Of a DNA stretch of 64,000 bases, positions 46,265-57,599 are shown one piece after another. Numbering within the stretch: the first letter of the stretch is position 1; every line of letters begins with the position of its first letter. The notes under the pieces were generated by a model. The model was not told where the DNA came from. It ran no database searches and worked only from the letters and a program-made list of their open reading frames with translations. Source of the DNA: Albula goreensis (taxonomy: Eukaryota; Chordata; Actinopteri; Albuliformes; Albulidae); contig CM040751.1 of NCBI GenBank assembly GCA_022829145.1, forward strand, positions 1,240,001 through 1,304,000. The letters are read 5' to 3'. A program made the position numbers and the translations under genes.

Positions 46265-48199
46265 TCAGAGGCTGGGTCGAGCCCTGTATCACGGCACACA
46301 CAAAATCCATGCAGAACCCATCGACCAAACCCAGCCTTCCTTTATCAGGGAACGGGAGGAGAAATCAATGGCAAAACACGCTGGTGCCCTTTCCCATTAC
46401 TATCACTGCTGTGGGTGTACTTACTGTTGCCACTAGTGAATTCTGTATCTGTTATCATTTACGGGCACTTTCCTGAACGTACCTGTCCGTCAGGAGACGT
46501 GCTTACTGTAAATTTAGGGCTATCCGGGAGGCAGAAGGCTGCGAAGTCCCGCTTTTCCATTGTCCTTACTGCAAACAAGAATCTGCCGAGTAGTTTCCCG
46601 CAAGTCAGGTGCAAGTTTAGGTTATGATGCAAAATCATAAATGCGTTGCCAGTTTGAAGAAATTATATACATAAATAGATACATTTATGGACGATGCCTT
46701 AGCATTGCTGGCTGCGCACGGATCCCCGAGTACTTTTACTCTTGTAAAACAATGTGGTTTATCGTTCTTATCGGGCACTATCGCCGACATGCGACAGCTA
46801 ACTATGCATCGCACTGCACAGACAAAATGCAGCAATCCCGGACAGCACTGGCTTTCAGTGAGATCACTGTGTTTTGTTTTTTCATTCACAAACCCCGCTA
46901 TCTCTATCTGGTGATGCGGAATATTTATATCCTAAAGAAATTGAGATGGTCTTTGTTTTGCCATTTTTGTGGGGTTCACTGTTCTGTATGTAGGACTTCA
47001 CAATATAATTCATTTACATAACTACTCTTCATCCAGCCTCGTTGTGAGTGATGACATTTAAAGAGTTTGCAATATACCAACACGGTACCTACATTGATTT
47101 TACTAGGCCAATACAAATCAAGAACGAGGTCGGTCTGCTTATTTGATCTGTGACAATAATAATATCAAATGACTTGTCATATTTAAAACAAGTATATCCG
47201 CGAATAATCAAAATAACCGTAATACATAGACTAAAAAGACACGCGATAGTTGTGCGGCACGTCTTCACCGCCTGAAGCCGCCACAGCCCTCGCAGACTCG
47301 ATTTGTTTTTGTCTTTTTATTTTCCACCACGATGCTACACGCTGGGTCAGTCGGCTACCACGGCATCTCACTCGAATATTGGCGATTAGACCGCGGAACG
47401 AGCATCGTCAATCATGTGAAATGATGCGCATCGTCTGAAATGTTTAAGCCTAGAGTTATTACCCTTGTTTATCGCTTCCTTGGCTAAATCCTATACATCG
47501 CTAAACGTATAAGCCTGTTTAATGCCCTTAAACAGCCGTTAAAAAAAGCACTCGACCATTTTAAGATGGGGAATTACGACGGAGACCTAGCTAGCCTGCT
47601 CAGCAGTTCGGTTTCTGTAGGCTACATCTCGCATTTGCATGATCAAAACAGAGAACTGGTTGCTCATTCTGGATGTCGCTGTCAACCACTGTATACGCTA
47701 TGCATGTGTGTGTTCCTTTTCATGAAGCTTCAAACATCGTAAGCAAATACAGTGGGAAAACAGTGCCCGGACACAAGAACACAAATTGTTGCCCTTTTAA
47801 AGGAAGCGGCAAAAGCACATTTTATAAAGGGCAACAATGTAGTGTATCTAAGCTTTCAAATGGTTTATACAGCAAGAACCATGTTCTACATACAAAACAC
47901 TGTGTTCAGTCCCTCTCACTGTCATCATTATAGTCAATATATCAAAATGTATTCGATATAATTTAATTGTCCTACTTAAACTTGTTACTATTGCATATGG
48001 TCGTAAGGTGCATTCGCATCCATTCGTTTTAGCTTTAAAGGTAGTTGAATACCTCATAATATTTCTGTGCCTGAACACAGGTTCACAGACGCGCAAGCCA
48101 GTTAGCCAGTTTGCTAGCTACCAAAACCACGTAACCACAAGACGTATTCGAGTCTATTATCTGTACAGAAACCTACAGCTATTATTTCGGCTAATCTTA

Positions 48200-48900
48200 G
48201 TGTATCTTAATTGTCCTGCGTCGATGGCGATATCTCTACGATATGCGGCGGCGGAATGAACATCAGAAGACGAAATCCACTTCGGTAATGTACTCCCTTT
48301 GGTTGTAGCGAAGTCCGTGGGAGAAGAATCCACCATCTTCATTGCAATAAAGATAAAGAAGAATAGTTATTGACGGCAAATTGCATTCAATTATAATCCA
48401 GCTGTGGTGTCGTCCTCATGCCTACGAGCAGCTCTTCTGATCCCAGACAGATATTTCAAGTACCATTATTTTTGTATGACATACATAGTTTACAATATCA
48501 TATCCATCTAGTATCCTCGTCTCATGGGCGTGTGAATATGTCCGAAGGTGTCCACTGTCTTCTTACAATAACAATACACTAAACCGACCACATACACAAT
48601 GGGCGCTATTTCTATAAGTCTTTCCCGTCGTGGTCACTCGATTGGCCATTTGTCCATCACGATCACAAAACATTTTTTTCGCACTGAAAGATAGCCCATT
48701 CAGTGGACCGAGCTGTCAGTGGCTACGGCTGACTTTGTATCCAAATACACCGGCTGGACGTGGGGGTGGAGGACAGCGGTGGCTCCTGGGAAGTGTAGTT
48801 AAAAGACTCACAACAGTGCAGCAGCGCAGCACATACGCAGAACGCACGGAACAGTGGTACTGTCACCAGGGAGGGGTGGTGCCTGTTAATAAAACAAGAG
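48200..48900 (-). promoter_or_regulatory. map3k10: Candidate map3k10 promoter region
   Basis: On the - strand AACTACACTTCCCAGGAGCC (48,800-48,781) closely matches the ZNF143/SIX5 promoter motif. A CCAAT box (GGCCAAT, about 48,646-48,640) follows, then CpG-containing sequence and a YY1-like AAGATGGTGG near 48,330. The first coding exon has an acceptor-like sequence just before its ATG, so a non-coding first exon around here is plausible. The exact start site and donor are not determined. Confidence 0.4.
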
Positions 48901-51231
48901 GGGTATTGAATGTTTTCATGACGTTGTAGTGCGGAGTAAGTACATTGTGAAGTCCCATTTTAATCGTGGGGCTCACTCGATGAACTTTGTGATTGCCATG
49001 CTTATTCTGAGGCACGAATTGCCTCAACATCCCCGCTAGTGCACAAACACAGCTCACCTGTCACTTTCGGTGCGCACTGCTCGTGCATGTGTGTCATATC
49101 CTGCTCCTCAGATTCCGGAAATCACCTGTTAAATTTTTTGGATGAACAAATTCTGAGTCTAGTCTAAGCAGCAGGTACTGTAAAGTAGCTGTTAGGCGAC
49201 CCACGACTTAAATCCGCGTCTGTTAGCTCGTATATAAACCTTGGCTTGACACCGTGGGCGTAAAAATAAATAAATGCCTGAACAATTATGTCCGTCCTCT
49301 GACTGTAGCTGTTTTGCATTTAAACGTACATTCCATATCTTTTGGTAATTAGATGTTTATCTTTAAATGGTCGACGGAAGCGGAGAAACAGACATCAACC
49401 GGGTGGAGGGTGCGCGCTTGTTGTACACGAGCCTCGCATGCCTTTTTTGGTTGGCTCGATTTGTCTGCAGTAGCTTCCATTGATTGGCTGGCCTTGTTGC
49501 GGCCAGGAGAAAGGAAAAAAGGGTAATGAGCGCAAAGTGCTGAAGAGGGAAAAATAAAACGCAGAGAAAGTTCAGTTTGACTGTGTTTGTTTGGCTGGAA
49601 GTTGGATGGCAGCTGTACTTTCATCACTGTTTTACCACACTCTATCACGTCATCTCTCTTTTACCTCGATACATTCGTGTAATGGGAGATGGACTGTCAT
49701 TCTACATCATTTTCACATCAAGTGATTGGAGAATGTGATTTTCTGACATCATATATGCAATGAATAAGTCACTTACGTAAACCAATAATTGTGTTTTGCC
49801 GTGACAAGTTGAAGCTTTGGGTTTGTTCAGGGAAGTGCATTGCGGACGGTCCGTTGTTACTCACTCTATAATGGGGGCTCATGAAACTTGAGTCTCTCCT
49901 CAGTAACTTCATCCCTCCATCTTGGGGATGTGTGTGTGAGCTGAGTGTGTCTCGGTCAGTGCCCCACCTCTCTCAGGCTGAAGGCATGGTGGCATGGGAG
50001 GCGGTGTCAGGACTGACTGCCATCTGCTCGGAGAGGGGGAGGTAATAATGGAGCATGGCCTCCATCGCCCTCCGTCCAGGCAGCTGCGTGGCCCGCGAGA
50101 GGCCGGGGACCAGGCAGGGACGGAGGGAGACAGGGGCTGAATGGCGTTCCATTGTCTCTCCCGAGGCCCGACTGTAGCTCCCCAGCAGCACGCTATGTGT
50201 GCATACATTTATACTGTTGTGTATCTGTGTGTTCTGGGTAGCTGCCTGCGTGTCTGTCGGCGCGCAGCGCAGTGCGCTGTACGCCCCACAAGAGAATTTT
50301 GACATGCATGAATATCCAAGTCCATCAGTCAGTCAATCAATCAATCAGAACTGTTGGTCTGTCACAGGAAACTTGGTGTACAGACAGGATCGGTTTTTTG
50401 TTCAGTGATATTACACAGTGACACCAAGTTACAACTTCATCACCATAACTGATAAAAACGGTTATTAATTTGCCTGATCACCTGTTGCAAGCCATTGACA
50501 AAAAATGACTAAACAGCACATGAAATGCAGAGATATATGAAATTGTTTTGTGCGTGACATCCAACTCACAGTACAGGTGACTGCTAAAAAATATAACATC
50601 CAAATAACATTCTGCTTATGTTGTATTTTTAAAAAATGATCTGAAAAATATATATACTAGGTGACCCCAGGAGTTGTGAATAATTTATCTGACAATATAG
50701 GTGATGAGGCTGACAGTGGGCTCAGAAAGTCCCCTGGGTGTCTGTGTCCACCCGTTGGTCCTGAATTGACACAGTTTATTGCCATTTCTCCTGAAACAGC
50801 ATATAAAATATCAGTCAACCCACAACCAACAGCAAAGATCCTTTAAACTCATTTGGAATGAATGGCCTGTTCTCATCAGTGTGTTGCAATCTTCCAACCA
50901 GTTTTTTTACATTTACCCTGGACTGAGATAATGATAGCCAAAAGCTGTCCCTATTCCTTTGGGGGTTGTTATATAGCTCTCACCATGCACACTCAGAAAG
51001 TGTCCAGTAAAGTTGGTTTAAACTGACCCTGGGTCAGCGCTACAGCCCGTTAGAACTTGTGTGGGCTGTAACCATAGAAACAAACTAGAATTTAACTATG
51101 GCCTTTATAGTGACATGGAACTGTGAATATAATGCTTAAATATGAATGAGTGCATAATGAATGGAAATGTTTTCATGGCAGTAAAGGACTTGCTTGTGTC
51201 AGTGTGGTTGATTGTAACTGTAAACCTATCA
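48901..51231. other. Intergenic sequence, nothing recognised
   Basis: No exon or known repeat is recognised. A GC-richer patch at about 49,930-50,180 has open frames without splice or homology support. Confidence 0.4.
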
Positions 51232-52480
51232 ACAGTACTCTGCAAAAGGCACCTTAGATTATTTTACACATATGTTTATCTTTGTTGTCCACATTAGTGT
51301 GTCAGTAGAATAGAGCAAATTTTACCAACCATTCATTTTCTTTAAAGAAAGTAATATATTCAGTAATAGACCACTATCCAGATAAAAACTTGATTCCTTT
51401 TAAGTACATACCCATTGCATGATGGAACAAAGATAGCAAATGGGTGCGAATGAGTTGACTTCATGACTTAATGGGCTGATTGAACCAAACTGATAAACTG
51501 AAAAAGGGCGTGAAAAGAATCAACACTGGGCGAAGGACGACCAAACTAAAAGGTGACGGTATGGCAGATATGACAGTTTAATCTTTAAATCATCAATTCT
51601 TACACCGACAAGAGTTAGCAAGACACAGGGTGGACATCCTGCTTCGGCGATGTTTCTCTCAAGCAGAAATTTCACGGCAGACAGGAGCTTCCAGGTGTGC
51701 TTTTCAAAGAAACATAAAGGAATGGGCATGACTGAGGACCAGAAACGCGGTGGTCGGCAGTTCAGCAGGTGAAGAAGTCCCTTTGAAATTAAAAGACATC
51801 CAGCACTGTTGCCAGCCCTGAACACACAGAAATCACCCCTCTCCAGTCCAGAGAAATCCAGTCAGAAGTGGTTGTCATGGGAAACAGCCATTCCTCTGAT
51901 GCGGAGAAAAGGTAAGAGACTCACCTACGCACAGAAACAGGAGGACTGGGGTGCTGAACAATGGCAGAAAGTGCTCTGGATCAAACGTGAAAATTTGAGG
52001 CAGTTTGTCTGAAAGAACTGGACAGCGCTACATGGATGAGTGGCGACAGCCAACGACGGGGCTCAGTGGTGGTTCCCCAGCAAGTTTGGGGCTGCATCTC
52101 TGAAAATAGAGCTGGTTACGTGGTCAGAATCAACGCAATCATCAATGCTGAGAAGTACAAGCAGATTCTCATCCACCACACAAGAACAATGACTGTAATG
52201 GTATTGCCTCCACACAGCCCTGATTGCAACATCATTGATGTAGCTTGTCCAAACTTCTTGGAATAAATTACCAGCCAATTTTATCACAAAACTGCCCAAC
52301 AGCATACCTAAGAGAATTTATGTCATTTTAAAGGATGGTCATACCAAATAGCGATTTTATTAATATTTTTAATTTTTATTATTACGTTTTCTGCTTTTGT
52401 ATTGAGAAACTTTTTTCATCATCTTTAAATCATATTTGTCAATTTTTTAAAATGTGCGTAATACTTTTGCACAGTACTGT
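51232..52480 (+). mobile_element. Decayed Tc1-like DNA transposon
   Basis: Left end ACAGTACTCTGCAAAAG and right end CTTTTGCACAGTACTGT are imperfect terminal inverted repeats of the kind seen in teleost Tc1 elements, about 1.25 kb apart. Inside, + strand fragments of the transposase are visible: RLTYAQKQEDWGAEQWQKVL near 51,920 and VWGCISENRAGYVVRINAII near 52,087, then PPHSPDCNIID, which fits the family's PP.SPDLNPIE. Frames are broken and the SDES block is not conserved, so it is inactive. Confidence 0.85.
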
Positions 52481-52511
52481 AAGTATATGCACTGCCTATC
52501 CAGGTGTATAC

Positions 52512-52570
52512 TAATATTTACATGGCATTTAGCAGACACCATAATCTAGGGTGACTAACAAAAATGTATC
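52512..52570 (-). mobile_element. Diverged L2/SINE 3' end fragment
   Basis: ACATGGCATTTAGCAGACAC then CATAATCTAGGGTGACTAAC is a decayed reverse-complement copy of the common teleost tail (GTAAGTCGCTCTGGATAAGA then GCGTCTGCTAAATG). Confidence 0.5.
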
Positions 52571-52888
52571 CAGTCGGTTCTGACAATGAACACAGATTGC
52601 CCCAAGTTGTTACCCTCACAGCCAATAGCAGGAGTAATTTCATCATGGCACATTTCATTAAGCCCCATAGCAGGTGCAAGAAGGGGAAATGGGTGTAAGG
52701 ATAACTTTACAAACTGGATAGCTGTCACACCTGTAAATTATTCAAAAGCATATATCATGACATGAGGGAAAGCATTTTTGGAGGAAGAAAGAATATTTAA
52801 TTTGCTAGCCAAAGTACAAATGTCTTCAATGGAATGTTCATTTTCAGATTTGGATAGTTGAACCATATACTTTTCAAATAGCATGAGT

Positions 52889-53472
52889 GGGAGGGTGGGG
52901 TTTCTGAGGGGTGTGGCCCAGGGGGTTGTGTGAGGGTGGGGTTTCTGAGGGGTGTGGCCCAGTGGGTTGTGTGAAGGGGGGTTTCTGAGGGGTGTGGTCC
53001 AGGGGCTGTGTGAGGGTGGGTTTCTGAGGGGTGTGGCCCAGGGGATGTGTGAGGGTGGGGTTTCTGAGGGGTGTGGCCAAGGGGGTTGAGTGAGGGTGGG
53101 GTTTCTGAGGGGTGTGGCCCAGGGGGCTATGTGAGGGTGGGGTTTCTGAGGGGTGTGTCCCAGGGGGCTGTGTGAGGGTGGGGTTTCTGAGGGGTGTGGC
53201 CCAGGGGATGTGTGAGGTGGGGTTTCTGAGGGGTGTGGCCAAGGGGGTTGAGTGAGGGTGGGGTTTCTGAGGGGTGTGGCCCAGGGGGCTATGTGAGGGT
53301 TGGGTTTCTGAGGGGTGTGTCCCAGGGGGGCTGTGTGAGGGTGGGGTTTCTGAGGGGTGTGTCCCATGGGGGCTGTGTGAGGGTGGGGTTTCTGAGGGGT
53401 GTGGCCCAGGGGGCTGTGTGAGGGTGGGGTTTCTGAGGGGTGTGGCCCAGGGGCTGTGTGAGGGTGGGGTTT
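52889..53472. repeat. 41-bp minisatellite, about 14 copies
   Basis: The unit is GAGGGTGGGGTTTCTGAGGG then GTGTGGCCCAGGGGGCTGTGT. A block of about four units around 53,031-53,140 recurs around 53,191-53,300 with the same variants (GGGGATGTGTGAGG, GGCCAAGGGGGTTGAGTG, GGGGGCTATGTG), showing a block duplication. The open frames on both strands (PHSETP.. and GGVSEG..) are repeat artefacts. Confidence 0.95.
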
Positions 53473-53871
53473 ACGTTTATCCCATCAGTCAGTGGTGGCC
53501 AGCTCTGGTCCTGCAGAGCAACAGGGTGCACTGGGATTTTGTTTCTCAGCTCTTAATTGATCAGTTATCACTGGTCATTTCCCACTGCCATGGAAACTTT
53601 ACAGTTTATGGGGGAGGTCTAGAAAACCATACCATTTCATTTTACACCTGGGCCTGGGGTGCATCTTTGACTTTGGGAAGTGACTCTTGGCTCCTCCAAA
53701 TGTCCCTGAGGAAGTATGTCTCAGAGTCAGGAATCATGGGCACATAGTCATAAGGCATAAGTAGAGCAGGGAGAGCTGATCTGGGATCACCTCCTTTTAG
53801 CACAATGGATAAATCATGAGTGTCAGAGTTCAGTCTTGGGGGACTAATTTTTGTGTTTAAATGATTAAACA

Positions 53872-54490
53872 CCCCTGTGATAAGGCTAGGACATGGACAG
53901 GGGAAACTGAATCCAGATCAGCACAGATAAAGCGTCTGAGAGTATCTGTGCTGATCTGGGTGCAGCTTTCCCCTGTGATAAGGCTAGGACATGGACAGGG
54001 GAAACTGAATCCAGATCAGCGCAGATAAAGCGTCTGAGAGTATCTGCGCTGATCTGGGTGCAGCTTTCCCCTGTGATAAGGCTAGGATATGGACAGGGGA
54101 AACTGAATCCATATCAGCGCAGATAAAGCGTCTGAGAGTATCTGTGCTGACAGCTTTCCCCTGTGGGAAACTAGGATATGGACAGAAACTGAATCCAGAT
54201 CAGCGCAGATAAAGCGTCTGAGAGTATCTGCGCTGATCTGGGTGCAGCTTTCCCCTGTGATAAGGCTAGGATATGGACAGGGGAAACTGAATCCAGATCA
54301 GCGCAGATAAAGCGTCTGAGAGTATCTGCGCTGATCTGGGTGCATAAAACTAGGATATGGACAGGGGAAACTGAATCCAGATCAGCGCAGATAAAGCGTC
54401 TGAGAGTATCTGTGCTGATCTGGGTGCAGCTTTCCCCTGTGATAAGGCTAGGATATGGACAGGGGAAACTGAATCCAGATCAGCGCAAAT
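53872..54490. repeat. 98-bp hairpin-bearing satellite, about 6.5 copies
   Basis: The unit starts CCCCTGTGATAAGGCTAGGA. It contains arms CAGATCAGCGCAGATA and TATCTGCGCTGATCTG around a 13-base loop, nested within GGGGAAACTG and CAGCTTTCCCC. Later copies are shortened in places. The core resembles a dispersed sequence at about 55,110-55,220 (TCTGATCCAGGATCAG and TCCTGATCTGAGATCTGC), so the array may have grown from a MITE-like element. Confidence 0.9.
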
Positions 54491-54544
54491 ACTCACAGTG
54501 TCTCATCGGTTCACTCTGCACTCTGTTCTGTTATCAAGCCCTGA

Positions 54545-54675
54545 GCGCAAAAAAAAGGGAGAGAGAAGAAGAGGCAGAAAGAGAGAGAGAGGAAGAGGAA
54601 GAGAGGCAGAGAGAGAGAGAGAGAGAGGAAGAGGTAGAGAGACAGAGAGTGAGAGAAAGAGAGAGAGAGAGCACA
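54545..54675. repeat. GA-rich low-complexity tract
   Basis: GAGAGAGAGGAAGAGG-like simple sequence. The Glu/Arg-rich frames here are artefacts. Confidence 0.85.
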
Positions 54676-55739
54676 TTTCACACTGCTTAGCTCAACAAAG
54701 CAGCAGCTTGCTGGATAAGCCTTTGTTTCGTTGCTGAAGGAGAACAGTGTGCTATTTCAGGCCGCTCCCCGAACATTGGAAAGACCTAATTGCTTACTCA
54801 ATATCAGTTAGCAGCAATGGTACTGTTTGCTGCGGACTCCAAACGCCCCTCGGCGGGTACATGGGCACCTCTTGGACATTAATTCCACGCCCATCCTACC
54901 ATCCCATCCGCCATTCAGCCACTGCGGGGCACTTCCAAGGAGTTAACACCATAGAAACGGAAGCACTTATTAATTAGGGCAGAAAATCGGCATTTGCATA
55001 CTCTTGAGTAAAGCCAAAGCCGCTTCTTAGGTTGTTTTTATTTATATATTTATTTTAGACAGCTATCCTGCCCTGGAGACCATAATCTCTGGGCCCATGT
55101 TCATAATATTCTTTGGACAGAAGGTCTGATCCAGGATCAGTGTTTCCTTTTTAATCCATAATGGAAATGATTGGAACAGAGAGGAGAATCCTGATCTGAG
55201 ATCTGCACTTCTACGAACTCCATACAAATATAGGCCATGACTGTAACAGGAGTTACATTTGGGTGTTAACGCTATCAAAAGAATCAATGTGACATTTTTT
55301 GGTCCAACTCAAATTGTGTTGATTTTGACATCCACGATGTGTAACTTTACAATTTGATATTTGTTGTGTATGAAGCTGGAGGTTATGGAGCCAGCCAGCT
55401 GAACTAGTTGATGTTGTGTGTGGCAGTTAACTCACCTGCCCAGCTGTTATGGGAATACACATTCCAGTCTTTGGGAGCTGCAACCGCATTGCCGTGTCAC
55501 ACAGCCTTGGGTTGGTGGGTCGTTCAGCACGGCTGTGTCAGTGTGTCTCAGTCACAGCCAGTCCATGCACCATTAGATCGGTGTGTCGTGATGATCCCAA
55601 CCATAGACTGTGACCTCACCACCACCGATCATCCCTCAGCACTGATTGGCCAATTGCCTCTGTGTGAGACCTAATATTGTGACAAGCTGATTTATTCATC
55701 TGTGTGAGGCAGTTTGATCTAACTACATGCTGGACAGTA

Positions 55740-55920
55740 ACACTACACTGAACACTATCATTACCCAAACTCAGGACTGCGCTGAACACTATAATAACCC
55801 AAACTCAGGACTGCACTGAACACTATAATAACGCAAACTCAGGACTGCACTGAACACTATAATAACCTAAACTCAAGACTGCACTGAACACTTTAATAAC
55901 CCAAACTAAAACTGCACTGA
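55740..55920. repeat. 36-bp minisatellite, about five copies
   Basis: Unit like CACTGAACACTATAATAACC followed by CAAACTCAGGACTG. Confidence 0.9.
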
Positions 55921-56219
55921 CACACTGCACTGCACAGCTGTGTAATGTGACATGGAATGCTTGTACATTTCTGTGATGCCATGAGGTATAGAAGTTATTG
56001 TTTATAACAATGGAAATAATAGACATATTTCTTTAGAAAAATTGCCAACTCTAAACTGTGTACAGTTATGGGTTGTGTCTCATCAAGCTGTAATTAAATA
56101 GTCATGATGTGTTCATGCTAAATTACAGCATTTTGAGTCAATTTGTTTTATCCTAAACCTCCTGACAGTTGTGTAGTACCTCTGGAGGCAGAGAGAGGAG
56201 AGAGAGAATGATACAAAGA

Positions 56220-56750
56220 AACGAAGACACATATTAACGATATACAGACTCAGTGACCACTACCCTGCAGTTGAGACAGGTCACCACAAAAAGACCTGGA
56301 TGCTGCAAGAAAACAGGCTATGTGGTCTCTGCAGCCTGGCAGAAATGGAGACAGGGGTCCACTTTTTATTTACCTGTCCAAAATATTTGAAAATCGGACA
56401 AAACTTTTTCCCAAAATTTTCCATTTTCATTGACGAATTCCAAAGCCTATAAATCAAAAATTATAAATGAAAAGTACTTCTTGGAAAAGAGACCACCACC
56501 ATGGAGTTGGCAGCCCAATATGTCTCTGCCTGCCACAATTTCAGAGAGGGTATAGGGTAATTAAGTAATGTACCAAAGTTTTATAGCCCTGCAGTTCATT
56601 TTTTTAACATCTGTTCAATATGGGTAAAAGTGTTTTTGTTAGGGATGGGGAGTATTGTATTGGCTTTGTTTACTGTTCTTTGTATTTAATGCTTTAGCAA
56701 CACAAGATTATCTTGTCATGCCATTAAAGTACATTTGAATTTGCATTTGA
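56220..56750 (+). mobile_element. 5'-truncated LINE, 3' end
   Basis: A + strand frame around 56,245-56,430 reads YRLSDH.., RLCGLCSLAEMETGVHFLF and TCPKYLKIGQNFFPKF. The C..C....H....C arrangement is the C-terminal cysteine motif of LINE ORF2 proteins, in a form common in teleosts. It is followed by AT-rich 3'UTR and an end with CATGCCATTAAAGTACATTT then GAATTTGCATTTGA, a typical fish LINE tail. The clade (Tx1/L1-like or L2-like) is uncertain. Confidence 0.7.
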
Positions 56751-57154
56751 AAGAGAAAGACAGAGAAAACCTGGTGCTCCAAAGAGGAGAGGACATGCGA
56801 GACAGGTGAGGCTGAGACAGAGATACACTTCCGCCAACACTGCAGTAACTATTCAAAAATTTGCAAAGTCTTCTTTGAAAAAAAAAAAGTAAATCAAAAT
56901 TTTGAAGCACCCCCTGTTGAGGAAAAAAATGACCAATTTACCAATTTTTGTAGGTGAAGGACACACAGCCTCCCTGACTTCTTCGTATGTGTCAACCTGT
57001 CATCGGCATCAGAGTACAGTAAATGTAAAAATGTTAGCTAATCTTTATTTGTTGCTTACTTGTGTTTGTACCTTTTTTATGTATAATATATCACGTGTTG
57101 CATGTGCGAAACCCCCGAGTCATCGAGACTCCTTTAGCATTTAGACTCCTTTAG

Positions 57155-57185
57155 TCATCCTATCCACTGCAAGTGGATAGGATGA
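57155..57185. repeat. Perfect 14-bp hairpin
   Basis: TCATCCTATCCACT and AGTGGATAGGATGA are exact reverse complements separated by GCA. A further imperfect inverted pair (CTGGCAGGGGGAGGAG near 57,293 and CTCCCCTCCCCCTGCCAG near 57,346) lies close by, suggesting a decayed foldback element. Confidence 0.7.
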
Positions 57186-57599
57186 CCCCTGCCTGACCTT
57201 TTGGGCTTGAGAGAAACTGAGACCAGCTGATCATTTGTGGTGGGGCGGACAGCCCCAAATCTATGGCCCGTCCAGCTGCCAGACAGCTTTATCACTGGCA
57301 GGGGGAGGAGTCAAACACAAAGGGGTTCTCATGGTGGGACCTAAGTCTCCCCTCCCCCTGCCAGAAGTCCTCTTCTGTTTGTCACGACATCAATTGTTTG
57401 ATTATATTTCCTGATGATTAACAATTATATCTGAGAGCAAATCTCCCTACGAAAGGTTCTACCAAAATGCCTGTAAGAAGTACAAAGAACTTCATGTATA
57501 TAACTTTATATGGCAGCCACCTTTGAAGAGAGCAAAGACGAAACATTTCATTTTGCTAAATGAGGACAATAAAGTCCAGCTTGACTTATCTTTATGTTT

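Noticed and set aside
49909-50305. GC-rich overlapping frames on the - strand
   Set aside because: No family resemblance or splice signals.
52738-53367. 209-codon frame on the - strand (PHPSETP-like repeats)
   Set aside because: Translation of the 41-bp minisatellite with no initiator context, homology or splice signals.
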